A DNA stretch of 64,000 nucleotides, from positions 27,674-91,673 of the forward strand of contig CACWOL010000002.1 in the NCBI GenBank assembly GCA_902762495.1, in the 5' to 3' direction. Each line of letters starts with the position of its first letter. Within the stretch, counting starts at the first letter, position 1. Below the pieces are notes generated by a model. That model saw nothing but the letters and a program-made list of their open reading frames with translations. It was not told the origin of the DNA and made no database searches. This document shows positions 17,671 through 26,148 of the stretch, one piece after another. A program made the translations under genes and the position numbers. Source of the DNA: an uncultured bacterium (lineage in GTDB: Bacteria; Verrucomicrobiota; Lentisphaeria; Victivallales; UBA1829).

Positions 17671-20501
17671 ATTCCCTCGCCCGTTTTTTTCTGCGCGATC
17701 TGCGGTACCACTGGAAGGGCTTCGCCTCCCTGATGGTTGCCGCATGCCTGATCTGCGCGGTCCTGACGGGCGCATTTCTGATCGGCGACAGCGTGCGCGG
17801 CACGCTGATGGACCATGTGGAGGACAACGCCTCGGTCGCGCGATACCGCCAGCGGTTCCCGATTCCGGTGTCCAGCCCGATCCCAAACGGCATGGGCGTG
17901 ATTCATGTGAAGGGATTCACGAAGGACGGCATCCCGGTCGACGTGTATGCACTGCCGGACGGTTCCATTTCAGGGCGCGACGCCCGGGGCAGTTCCGCGC
18001 TGGCGAAGAAACTGAATCTACAGGACGGCGAGATGATCTCCGTCCGCATGCAGGAATTGAGCACGATCCCGGCGGAAAGCGCCATGGGGAAACCGCCGGA
18101 ACTCCGCCAGACGCCGTTCGTCTGGCGCGGCGAATGGGCCGACCCGCGCGCCGAGGTGCATTTCGACGATCCGCAGCTGCCGCCGTACAATCTTTTCGTG
18201 AGCCGAGAGGCGCTCACGCAGGCACTGGACCTGCCGGAAAGCGCAGTCAATGAAATCTGGTCGCAGGAACCGATTCAACTCTCAGACGATGTCCTGTGGG
18301 AGCTCTCCGGCCTCGTCCTGGACGAATGGGAGGGGCGGTCCGTCCTGAAAAGCCGGTCGTATTTCCTGCCGAAAGCCGTTTCGGACGCCCTGCCGAAGGA
18401 TGCAGCGCAGATACTAACGTTGTTCGTGGAGACGCTGACCGACGGCACGACGGATCTGTCCTATTTCTTCGCGAGCGCCATCCAAAACGGCCCGATTCCC
18501 GTCGAACGCGGCCAGATTCTCGTTTCGTCCGGGCTGAAGGAACGCTTCAAGGGCCCCGCCGAACTTGCGTTTTTTACCTCGGATTCCTTCCGGAAGATCA
18601 TTCGCAAGACGGAAATGCTGGAACATGCCGGCACGGTCGACGACTCCGGCATCACGGACACGCTTTCGCCGGAGATACCCGGACTGACCGATTCCGCGGA
18701 GTGCTCCGGCTGGGAGGCCGCGATCCCGATCGACTTCGACCGGATCCGGGACGAGGATGAAACCTACTGGAACGAGCACAGGAGCAAGCCGAAAGCGTAT
18801 TTGAACTTCGAAGAGGCGCAGGAGATGTTCGCGCCCGGACAATGTACCGCCGCGCTTTATCCGGCTGACTGGACCGCCGTCCGCGTCCGGCAGGAAACGC
18901 TGAACGTCCTCCGCACCATGCCGGAATACAGCCGCGCGGAAGATCTGATGAACAGGTCGGCGGACAAAGTGAACCGCGGGGTGCCGTTCGCGCCGCTGTT
19001 CCTCGGCCTGAGCTTCTTCCTCATCGTCTCCGGGCTGCTTGTACTCGCGATGCTCCTGAAACTCCACATTCAGGACCGCGAAGCAGAACTCGCGCTTCTG
19101 CGCGATTACATGCCGCTGAAATGCGTCCGGCGTTTCCTGCTGGCGGAATTCGCCGCCGTGCTTGTTCCTGGGATGCTCGCCGGACTCGTCGCCGGCACGT
19201 TCCTCTGCCGGTTCCAGATATTTTTGCTGGAGCATTCCTGGAACGGCATCGTCCTGATGGATCACATCCGGTTCCACGGGAAACCTTTGTCATACTTGAT
19301 TTCGTTCCTTGTTTCGGCGGCATGCGCGTGGGCGGTCGTAATGCTTTCGGTGCGCTCCAAACAGAACAAAACGAAACTCTGCCTGTCGCATTCCTCGTGT
19401 GTGCGTTCAGTTTGGGGGATCGGATTCCTCTCGCTCGTCCGCCAATGCCGCCGGTACGCCCCGTGCGCGGTCCTGCTGGTGCTGGGCTACCTCGGCACGC
19501 TCGGCGTCGGTACGTTCGGCATCAAAGCGCGCGGCGAGAACGCGTTCGGATACGCCTACGTCGCAACAACGCTCCTGCCAGTCGTGCCAGAATACGACGC
19601 GCCGTTCCCGTCAGGAGGCCTCCCGGTGCGCGTCCATGCCGCCGACCGCGCGGACTGCTCCAATCTGCTGCTCGCGGCGAATCCGACCGTGTACGGCGCC
19701 GACCTTGAAGCGCTCACGGGCGATTCCGCTTTCCTCGCGGACGGTTCGGCGGCAGTCGATGCGGAGTCGCTACAGTGGATTTTGCAGAAGAAACAGCACG
19801 ACGCCGTGGAGTACGCCAACGGCGCGCTCACGCTGGACCGCGTGCTGAAAGCCTCGGTCTTTCAGGGGGGCGTCCTGACTGGACTGAAGACGTTCGAACG
19901 CCTGTTCCCGGAAACCGAGGGTGCGCAATTCTTCCTGATCCGGAGCGAGGCGGATGTGCCCGCGTGGCGCGCGTATCTGGAGCCGTTCGGGCTGGAGCTG
20001 GTGAGTACGGATGAATTCATGGCCCGCGCCGAACGCTTCCAGAACCGTTATTTGGCGATCTTCCTTCAGCTCGGCGTGCTCGGATTCCTGCTCGGATTCG
20101 GCGCGCTGGTCCTGCTCATGACACGCAACCTGCGCGCCCGCCGCGATGAAACCGTCCTGCTGGCGGAGACCGGCTGGCCGCGCCGGATGCTCGTGATGCT
20201 GTACCTGACGGAAAACCTGTGCCTTTTCCTCGGAAGCGCGGGCATTTCCCTGCTGCTTCTGCTGCTTCTGGCGGCGTTCGCCTCGCTCAACCTGACCGTT
20301 CTATTTGCCGGTTTTCTGTTCCTGACCGCCGCCGGCGTCCTGCTGATCGCCGCGATCATCGAACTCCATTTCGCCCCGTTCACAACATATTTCCTCGGGG
20401 TATTGCCTGCGGGCTGCATCCGGTCGGAAGGCCGGTGTTTCCAGCCTGAAAAACAGGTCCGTTCTTACAAGACCATCGAAAAAAGAGGGCGCGATCCGTG
20501 A
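17667..20501 (+). CDS. large FtsX-family ABC permease
   Basis: 944 residues. An N-terminal helix (SLMVAACLICAVLTGAFLIGD, ~18-40) is followed by a ~400-residue soluble domain, then a helix cluster near 450-470, 500-520 and 545-570. A second unit has a helix near 600-620, another soluble domain and three C-terminal helices (near 790-815, 850-870 and 880-900). This is the duplicated 8-10 helix layout of large FtsX/DUF214-type permeases rather than 4-helix MacB. No obvious catalytic motif. Last gene of the operon; a GC-rich hairpin lies 60 bases downstream. Confidence 0.85.
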   Translation: MNSLARFFLRDLRYHWKGFASLMVAACLICAVLTGAFLIGDSVRGTLMDHVEDNASVARYRQRFPIPVSSPIPNGMGVIHVKGFTKDGIPVDVYALPDGSISGRDARGSSALAKKLNLQDGEMISVRMQELSTIPAESAMGKPPELRQTPFVWRGEWADPRAEVHFDDPQLPPYNLFVSREALTQALDLPESAVNEIWSQEPIQLSDDVLWELSGLVLDEWEGRSVLKSRSYFLPKAVSDALPKDAAQILTLFVETLTDGTTDLSYFFASAIQNGPIPVERGQILVSSGLKERFKGPAELAFFTSDSFRKIIRKTEMLEHAGTVDDSGITDTLSPEIPGLTDSAECSGWEAAIPIDFDRIRDEDETYWNEHRSKPKAYLNFEEAQEMFAPGQCTAALYPADWTAVRVRQETLNVLRTMPEYSRAEDLMNRSADKVNRGVPFAPLFLGLSFFLIVSGLLVLAMLLKLHIQDREAELALLRDYMPLKCVRRFLLAEFAAVLVPGMLAGLVAGTFLCRFQIFLLEHSWNGIVLMDHIRFHGKPLSYLISFLVSAACAWAVVMLSVRSKQNKTKLCLSHSSCVRSVWGIGFLSLVRQCRRYAPCAVLLVLGYLGTLGVGTFGIKARGENAFGYAYVATTLLPVVPEYDAPFPSGGLPVRVHAADRADCSNLLLAANPTVYGADLEALTGDSAFLADGSAAVDAESLQWILQKKQHDAVEYANGALTLDRVLKASVFQGGVLTGLKTFERLFPETEGAQFFLIRSEADVPAWRAYLEPFGLELVSTDEFMARAERFQNRYLAIFLQLGVLGFLLGFGALVLLMTRNLRARRDETVLLAETGWPRRMLVMLYLTENLCLFLGSAGISLLLLLLLAAFASLNLTVLFAGFLFLTAAGVLLIAAIIELHFAPFTTYFLGVLPAGCIRSEGRCFQPEKQVRSYKTIEKRGRDP

Positions 20502-20561
20502 TTCATCGGGCGGATTCTCCTCCCTCCGCCTGAATGTTATCACGTTTTTATCGCAAGACAA

Positions 20562-20598
20562 GCGGCCGCGCGACAGGACGCGGCCGCCCTCCCATAGT
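20562..20598 (+). terminator. probable terminator of the redox/terpenoid operon
   Basis: GCGGCCGCG (20562-20570) pairs perfectly with CGCGGCCGC (20579-20587) around an 8-base loop. A short T-stretch appears about 10 bases later rather than immediately, so strength is uncertain. Confidence 0.5.
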
Positions 20599-20639
20599 CT
20601 TTTTCCTGCCTCCTCAATCTCAAACACAAGCGAGTATCT

Positions 20640-21443
20640 ATGTTCAAACGAGAATTTCTCGGTGAATTTTCGGGGACCTTCCTCCTGGTCCTCTTCGGCT
20701 GCGGGACCGTCGCGGTCGACACGCTGTTCGGCGCCCACGTGAGCCTGGCGCTGATCGCCCTGTTCTGGGGCATCGGCGTTACACTCTCCATCTACCTGAC
20801 CCGTCATCTGTGCTGCGCGCACCTGAATCCCGCCGTCACGGTGGCGATGGCATGCAGCGGACGCATGACCTGGAAGAAAGTTCCGACCTACCTGGTCGCG
20901 CAGTTCCTGGGCGCATTCGTTGCAGGTTGGATCATCTATCTGCTGTTCTTCACGTCCATTCAGGACTTCGAGACGACGCACGCGATCGTGCGCGGCACGG
21001 AAGCATCCGTCAAGACCGGGCGCATGTTCGGCGAATACTACCCGACTGCGACCGTGCCGTTCTGGCTGGCGTGCTTCGCGGAAGGATTCGGCACGTTCCT
21101 GCTGGTCCTGCTGATCTTCGCCCTCACGGAAGGCTGCAACGTGGGACGTCCCTCCAGCGACTCCGCGCCGCTCTGGATCGGCCTGACCGTCTCCTCGGTC
21201 ATCTGCCTGGTCGCGCCGCTCTCGCAGGCCGGACTGAACCCCGCCCGCGACTTCGGTCCGCGCGTCGTGGCGATGCTCATGGGCTGGGGCAAGGCCGCCC
21301 TGCCGGACGCCTGCGGCGGATTCTTCTGGGTCTACATCCTGGCCCCGATCGTCGGCGGCATCATCGCCGCGCTCCTCTTCACGAAACTCTATGAACCACT
21401 GATGAACAAAAAGCCCGGCGAATGCTGCTGCGGCAAGAAATAA
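20640..21443 (+). CDS. MIP-family channel (aquaporin/glycerol facilitator) with Cys-rich tail
   Basis: 267 residues with six helices and both channel motifs, HLNPAVTVA (near 61) and GLNPARDFGPR (near 199), that form the two NPA half-helices. The DFGPR form after the second NPA is usual for glycerol-facilitator-type members. The protein ends KKPGECCCGKK, three adjacent Cys on the cytoplasmic side, uncommon in the family. The next gene, 13 bases on, is a COG0523 GTPase, a family tied to metal handling, so passage of a metalloid or metal-linked solute is possible. Family certain; substrate unknown. Confidence 0.9.
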   Translation: MFKREFLGEFSGTFLLVLFGCGTVAVDTLFGAHVSLALIALFWGIGVTLSIYLTRHLCCAHLNPAVTVAMACSGRMTWKKVPTYLVAQFLGAFVAGWIIYLLFFTSIQDFETTHAIVRGTEASVKTGRMFGEYYPTATVPFWLACFAEGFGTFLLVLLIFALTEGCNVGRPSSDSAPLWIGLTVSSVICLVAPLSQAGLNPARDFGPRVVAMLMGWGKAALPDACGGFFWVYILAPIVGGIIAALLFTKLYEPLMNKKPGECCCGKK

Positions 21444-21456
21444 GGAATACAGAACC

Positions 21457-22548
21457 ATGAGCAAAGTGAAACTCATTCTCGTCGGCGGATTCCTCGCCGC
21501 CGGAAAGACCACCATGCTGAACGCCCTCGCCGGACGCCTCACGAAACGCGGCTTCTCGGTCGGGCTCATCACCAACGACCAGGCCGCCGACCTCGTCGAC
21601 ACCGCCATCCTGACCTGCACGGGCGTGGAAGTCCGCGAAGTCTCCGGCAGCTGCTTCTGCTGCAACTTCCCCGGATTCATGAAAGCGATCCAGTCGCTGA
21701 TCAATGCCGGATGCAATCTGATCGTCGCGGAACCCGTCGGCAGCTGCACTGACCTCTCCGCCACCATCCTCCAGCCCGTGAAGGACATGTTCGCCGACAT
21801 CGACCTCGCTCCGCTTACGGTCCTGGTCGACCCGGTCCGCCTGAAGGAGGCGCTGGAACTCGTCCCCAGCCTGACCCACCCGGACGCCCTCTACATCGTG
21901 AAACGCCAGCTGGAAGAAGCCGATCGCATCCTGCTGAACAAGGCCGACACGCTCTCTCCGGCGCAGGCCGAAGAAGAACTCGCCCTGCTGAAACAGAACT
22001 TCTCTGCGCCTGCCGCTGCCGTCTCCGCGCTCAAGGGCGCAGGTGTTGACGCCTGGCTGGACGAAATCTTGTCCGGCGGTTCCGCCGGCGCGCATATCAT
22101 GGAAGTCGATTACGACCGTTATGCTCACGGCGAAGCCGTCCTGGGCTGGCTGAACGCCGCGATCAAGCTCTCCGGCGCGGCGGACACCGACTGGAACGCC
22201 TTCGCGGAAAAGCTTCTGGCGAATCTCCGCGACGCATTCCGCGCTGACAAGGCCGAGATCGGACACATGAAGCTATCGCTCACCTGCGGCGGCAAGGCCG
22301 TCCTCGGCAACGTCGGCGCGATCGGCGGCCCGGTGAACATGCGCGGCGAATCCGGCGTGAAGGGCGCATCTGCTGTGATGACCCTGAACGCCCGCGTTCA
22401 GATGTCCCCGGAGGCGCTGCAGAAGGCCGTCGAGACCATCCTCCCGGAAACGGCTTCCGCGTTCGGAATCTCCGCTTCGATCACGAACCTGAAATGCCTG
22501 ATGCCGGGCCGTCCCAACCCGACATACCGCTACACGTCCGTCATCTGA
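21457..22548 (+). CDS. CobW/COG0523-type G3E GTPase
   Basis: 363 residues. P-loop GGFLAAGKTT (residues 8-17), the COG0523 metal-binding CxCC motif in GSCFCCNF (near 67), a G3-like segment (VAEPVGSC) and guanine-specificity NKAD (near 161). The C-terminal ~100 residues are less typical and Gly/Ala-rich. COG0523 GTPases insert or traffic metals such as Zn, Co or Fe for client enzymes. It forms a two-gene unit with the Cys-tailed MIP channel. The client protein is not evident in the window. Confidence 0.85.
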   Translation: MSKVKLILVGGFLAAGKTTMLNALAGRLTKRGFSVGLITNDQAADLVDTAILTCTGVEVREVSGSCFCCNFPGFMKAIQSLINAGCNLIVAEPVGSCTDLSATILQPVKDMFADIDLAPLTVLVDPVRLKEALELVPSLTHPDALYIVKRQLEEADRILLNKADTLSPAQAEEELALLKQNFSAPAAAVSALKGAGVDAWLDEILSGGSAGAHIMEVDYDRYAHGEAVLGWLNAAIKLSGAADTDWNAFAEKLLANLRDAFRADKAEIGHMKLSLTCGGKAVLGNVGAIGGPVNMRGESGVKGASAVMTLNARVQMSPEALQKAVETILPETASAFGISASITNLKCLMPGRPNPTYRYTSVI

Positions 22549-22620
22549 ATACAGGACTGAAAGCGCATGGAGGTCCCCTTCGTGCTGCACGAGGATATCT
22601 TTCCCTGGATTCCTCAAATC

Positions 22621-22665
22621 AAAAGGGGCTGTTGCAAAACCTCACCGTTTTGTAGCACCCCTTTT
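22621..22665. repeat. hairpin at the edge of a decayed insertion sequence
   Basis: AAAAGGGG (22621-22628) and CCCCTTTT near 22658-22665 pair, and the inner arms GCAAAAC and GTTTTG continue the stem with a few mismatches. The motif GGGGCTGTTGCAAAAC resembles IS1182-type terminal repeats. It may also terminate transcription of the GTPase gene on the plus strand, since it ends in TTTT. Confidence 0.55.
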
Positions 22666-23252
22666 CCCATATCGGCCTGTGCTTCGGAACGAATCGTTTT
22701 TTCCGCTTGTCTTCTTTTTCATCAGGGGACTGACGGGGCCCGGACCGCTCACGATTTCAAGGTCTATCTCCGTAATTTTCTGACTGAGTTCAGGAAGGAA
22801 TCCGGCTACATCCTTGGTCACAAAAACTTTCTTTCCGGGGGGAGGTGAGATGGGAAAACGCTGAAATGACAGTTCGAAGCCCCTCGTTCAGCCTGTCGTG
22901 ATTTTTCCTTGGCTTCCAGACAAATTTATACGTTGGCATTCGCATCGAGTTTTGTCCCATCAACAAAGGTATCCGATGTGTCGATCCCGTATTTTCGGAT
23001 GATCTCTTTCATGACGCACGATAAGATTTTTTGCCGTTGTGCAACAACTGTGTTGTTGCACAACCTCGAAATGGTGGAATAAGACGGGACTTCCGGCTCC
23101 ATCAGATAAATGAATCGCGTATCAAACTTGTTGCTGTCTTATATTCGCCTGACGCTTCCTGAATGTTTGGAAAACGCATACAAGATGGCGGCAAACAACC
23201 GGTAGGGATTGTAAGACGGTCGACCGCCTTTTTCCGAATCCCTGCCAACCAT
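22642..23252 (-). pseudogene. decayed IS1182-like (DUF772) transposase
   Basis: Read on the minus strand, the segment from 23252 translates to a DUF772-type transposase N-terminus (RPSYNPYRLFAAILYAFSK, then VPSYSTISRLCNN and DTFVDGTKLDANAN). The frame then breaks near 22925-22935: it hits a stop, while the neighbouring frame continues as YKFVWKPRKNHDRLNEG down to a stop at 22642. The ~45-residue N-terminus and the DDE catalytic core are missing. A non-functional relic. No plus-strand gene in this stretch is credible. Confidence 0.7.
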
Positions 23253-23444
23253 TTCATACTAATATATGTTAGTTTATTTAAGTGCAAATCAAAGTAAGTC
23301 TCGTATGCGTGAATAGTAAGAGTCGATGATTATCGTCTGTACGGGAAACCATGTTTTACGTTTTCTGTCGGGGGATTGGCGGAAATTGTAAAGTTTTGGG
23401 GCGGCGGGAGATGTTTTTCGGGGAAAATCAGGCGGAAACAAGTT

Positions 23445-23460
23445 TGGCACGGGATTTGCT
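23445..23460 (+). promoter_or_regulatory. sigma-54 promoter of glnK-amtB
   Basis: TGGCAC, five bases, then TTGCT: an exact match to the -24/-12 consensus TGGCACN5TTGCW, 42 bases before the glnK ATG. Transcription would start near 23472. It implies RpoN and an NtrC-like activator elsewhere in the genome. I found no clear activator site upstream, where the IS relic lies. Confidence 0.85.
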
Positions 23461-23502
23461 TCGAGGCGGCATCACTTCGAAACAAACAAGGAGTCAACCT
23501 AC

Positions 23503-23844
23503 ATGAAACTCATCATCGCGTACATTCAGCCCGACCGGCTGAATCCCGTCAAGCAGGCGCTTTACGCCCGCAGCATCTTCAAAATCTCCGTCACGAACGC
23601 GCTGGGCTGCGGCCAGCAGCGCGGATACGTCCACATGTGGCGCGGCGCGCTTCAGGAAGTCAACCTACTGAAGAAGGTCCGCCTCGCGATCGCGGTCAAC
23701 GACGAGTTCGTCGAGACCAGCATCGAAGGCATCTGCGAGGGCGCGCGCACAGGCCACATCGGCGACGGCAAGATCTTCGTGCTCCCCATGGACGAATGCA
23801 TCCGCATCCGCACGGGCGAACGCGGCAACGAGGCAATCGGATAA
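23503..23844 (+). CDS. glnK: P-II nitrogen regulatory protein, variant T-loop
   Basis: 113 residues, the usual P-II length. The ATP-site signature GDGKIFVLP and C-terminal RIRTGE are intact. The T-loop reads [19 protein letters not shown]: Arg47 and Lys58 are kept, but Tyr46 is Trp and the uridylylated Tyr51 is Gln, so GlnD modification at the standard site is impossible. Thirty-one bases downstream is amtB, and a sigma-54 promoter lies upstream, so this is a GlnK-type partner that blocks AmtB under nitrogen sufficiency. Control would have to rest on ATP/ADP/2-oxoglutarate binding or another modification. Confidence 0.92.
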   Translation: MKLIIAYIQPDRLNPVKQALYARSIFKISVTNALGCGQQRGYVHMWRGALQEVNLLKKVRLAIAVNDEFVETSIEGICEGARTGHIGDGKIFVLPMDECIRIRTGERGNEAIG

Positions 23845-23875
23845 CCCCGCAACATCGGAAAGGAATTCAATCATT

Positions 23876-25252
23876 ATGAATAAGATGATGACAGCGCTTC
23901 TGATGAGCCTCGTTTTTGTTGGCATGTGCGCCGGCGCCGAGGAAGCGGCGGAAGCTATCACCCATGTGACCGTGGCAGCCGAAGCAGTTCAGGAGGGCGC
24001 AGCGCCCGCGCCCTCGACCGCCGATTATGCGATGTTCGCGGTGAACAACCTGTGGGTCATGGCGGGCGGCATGCTGGTCTTCCTGATGCACCTCGGATTC
24101 GCGTGCGTGGAGTCCGGCCTGGCCCGCGCAAAAAACTGCAACAACATCCTCTTCAAGAACACCATGACCCCGGCGATCGGGTTCCTTTCGTACGCCGTCT
24201 GCGGATTCGCGCTCATGTACCCCGGTGTGAACTGGATCTGGAACAACTGGCTCGGGTTCGCCGGATTCGGCCTGCATCTGCCCGCGGGCGATCCGATCGC
24301 GTACCACAACGGCGAGTTCACGTACTGGACGGACTTCTTCTTCCAGGGGATGTTCGCCGCGACGGCCGCGACCATCGTGTCCGGTGCGGTGGCCGAACGC
24401 GTGAAGCTGAGCAGCTACCTGATCTTCACTGCCATCTACGTGTCGGTCGTGTACCCGATCGTCGGCTCGTGGGGCTGGGGCGGCGGCTGGCTGGACGCCC
24501 TGCACTTCCACGATTTCGCCGGCTCCACCTTCGTGCACAGCGTCGGCGGCTGGGCCGCGCTCTCCGGCGTGATCCTGCTCGGACCGCGCATCGGCAAGTA
24601 CGTCGACGGCAAGGTGATGCCCATCATGGGCCACAACATGCCGCTCGTGACCATCGGCGTCTTCCTGCTCTGGCTCGGCTGGTTCGGTTTCAACGGCGCG
24701 TCCGCCCTGAACGCCGATCCGAGCAAGGTCAGCCTCGTGCTCGTGAACACCATGATCGCCGCCAGCGCCTCGGTCGTCTCCAGCATGCTCACCAGCAAGG
24801 TCATGCTGCACCACCCCGACCTCTCCATGACCATGAACGGCTGCCTGGCCGGTCTGGTCGGCATCACGGCCGGCGCGGACTGCGTGAGCGTGGGCTCGGC
24901 GGTCATCATCGGCCTCATCTCCGGCGTCATCGTGGTCCCCGCGGTCGTGTGCTTCGACCGGCTCCACCTCGACGACCCGGTCGGTGCGCTCTCCGTCCAT
25001 CTGGTAAACGGCGTCTGGGGCACGCTCGCGGTCGGCATCTTCTCCGTCGTGCCGGAATACACGTTCCAGGTACAGCTCCTCGGCGCGGCCGTCGTCGGCG
25101 TCGTGTCCTTCGCATCCTCCTTCGCGATCTTCTTCGCGCTGAAGAAAATCTCCGGCATCCGCGTCAGCGAAGAGGAAGAACTCCGCGGCCTCGACCTCTG
25201 CGAACACGGCGGCGAAGCCTATCCCGGATTCCAGTTCTTCGTCAACATGTAA
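23876..25252 (+). CDS. amtB: ammonium transporter Amt/AmtB
   Basis: 458 residues. A signal peptide (MNKMMTALLMSLVFVGMCAGA) precedes eleven helices, as in many Gram-negative AmtB precursors. Channel features: ammonium-site region NNLWVMAGGMLVF, the first conserved His in STFVHSVGGWAAL and the second in SVHLVNGVWGTLA, forming the twin-His pore. The C-terminus ends GLDLCEHGGEAYP, the conserved tail that contacts GlnK (usually GLDxxEHGExAY). Co-transcribed with glnK from the sigma-54 promoter and followed by a strong terminator. Confidence 0.95.
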   Translation: MNKMMTALLMSLVFVGMCAGAEEAAEAITHVTVAAEAVQEGAAPAPSTADYAMFAVNNLWVMAGGMLVFLMHLGFACVESGLARAKNCNNILFKNTMTPAIGFLSYAVCGFALMYPGVNWIWNNWLGFAGFGLHLPAGDPIAYHNGEFTYWTDFFFQGMFAATAATIVSGAVAERVKLSSYLIFTAIYVSVVYPIVGSWGWGGGWLDALHFHDFAGSTFVHSVGGWAALSGVILLGPRIGKYVDGKVMPIMGHNMPLVTIGVFLLWLGWFGFNGASALNADPSKVSLVLVNTMIAASASVVSSMLTSKVMLHHPDLSMTMNGCLAGLVGITAGADCVSVGSAVIIGLISGVIVVPAVVCFDRLHLDDPVGALSVHLVNGVWGTLAVGIFSVVPEYTFQVQLLGAAVVGVVSFASSFAIFFALKKISGIRVSEEEELRGLDLCEHGGEAYPGFQFFVNM

Positions 25253-25316
25253 GGAGGGCAAGCCCTCCACTGCGGCAGTGCCTTGCTTCGCAACGGCACG
25301 AAGACAAATACAAATT

Positions 25317-25352
25317 GCCCCGGCCAGCTCAAAGCGACCGGGGCTTTCTTTT
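25317..25352 (+). terminator. rho-independent terminator after amtB
   Basis: GCCCCGG (25317-25323) pairs with CCGGGGC (25338-25344), followed directly by TTTCTTTT. Confidence 0.85.
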
Positions 25353-25390
25353 GTCAGGAAATGTAAATCAAGGCCGAGCGCAGGCGCGGA

Positions 25391-26047
25391 TCAGTGTCCC
25401 GCCCCCGAAGCCGCCTCCGCGGCACGGATCTTCCGCAGTTCCTCCACACAGCGCGGCACGTCATTGAACGGCAGGTTCTTCCATTTTTCGACGGGAAGAT
25501 CCCACCAGCGAAGTTCGAGCAGCGCCTCGATGATCTCCGGCGAGAACCGGTAGCGGATCAGTTTGGCCGGGACGCCGCCGACGATCGCATACGGCGGAAC
25601 GTCCTTCGTCACGACAGAGTTAGACGCAACGATCGCGCCGTCCCCGACCGTGACGCCGTCCATGATAACGGAGTTGATGCCGATCCACACGTCGTTTCCG
25701 ATATGGCACGGAGGCTTTTCGCCGTCGAACTTGCAGCGGCATTCCGGCGGCAGGTTCGGGCCGTACGGCATATCAAGATACATCACGGGATGGGTCGAAA
25801 GGAAATCGATCGGATGCTGCGAAGGCCCGAGCCATACATTGCGGGCGATGGAGCAATACTTGCCGACAGTCGTTTCCTTGTTCGAGACCCCGAACCCTTC
25901 TCCCGCGTACGAAGCATAACCCATTTTGCACTTGCGGCTCCGGATTTTGATGTAATGCGCGAACACGACCCGTTTGCGGGCTCTTTTGCGGACCTCCCGG
26001 ACGGGGATAAAATTACAAAGAAACCGTTTCAGAGCTAAAGGGAACAT
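25391..26047 (-). CDS. left-handed beta-helix acetyltransferase (CatB/LacA-like)
   Basis: 218 residues, preceded on the minus strand by AAGGAG. Hexapeptide-repeat sequence runs from GKYCSIARNVWLG through IGNDVWIGINSVIMDGVTVGDGAIV to the family end motif GGVPAKLIRYRF. The HPIDF and following Pro-rich segment, with His as general base, fit xenobiotic/streptogramin-type or sugar O-acetyltransferases (acetyl-CoA donor). Many such genes act on cell-surface polysaccharide. Its own promoter lies just upstream and no sugar-transferase genes flank it, so the acceptor is unknown. Confidence 0.85.
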   Translation of the reverse strand: MFPLALKRFLCNFIPVREVRKRARKRVVFAHYIKIRSRKCKMGYASYAGEGFGVSNKETTVGKYCSIARNVWLGPSQHPIDFLSTHPVMYLDMPYGPNLPPECRCKFDGEKPPCHIGNDVWIGINSVIMDGVTVGDGAIVASNSVVTKDVPPYAIVGGVPAKLIRYRFSPEIIEALLELRWWDLPVEKWKNLPFNDVPRCVEELRKIRAAEAASGAGH

Positions 26048-26095
26048 GGGGACTCCTTGGGGGGTGCGATATTTCAGAACAAGGACTATTCCATT

Positions 26096-26123
26096 AATAT
26101 AACATTTTTTCCGGGAAAGTCAA
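26096..26123 (-). promoter_or_regulatory. sigma-70 promoter of the acetyltransferase gene
   Basis: On the minus strand: TTGACT (26123-26118), 16-base spacer, TATATT (26101-26096). Confidence 0.65.
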
Positions 26124-26148
26124 GCAGGACGAGCAAAAAACAACAGTA

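Noticed and set aside
112..20501. Rnf or classical complex I locus
   Set aside because: No RnfABDEG or NuoA-D/H-N membrane subunits are present; only the NADH-side module and NapH-type proteins occur.
22567..22848. 93-residue plus-strand ORF after the GTPase gene
   Set aside because: It lies antisense to the transposase relic and crosses the IS-end hairpin; no ribosome site and no recognisable family.
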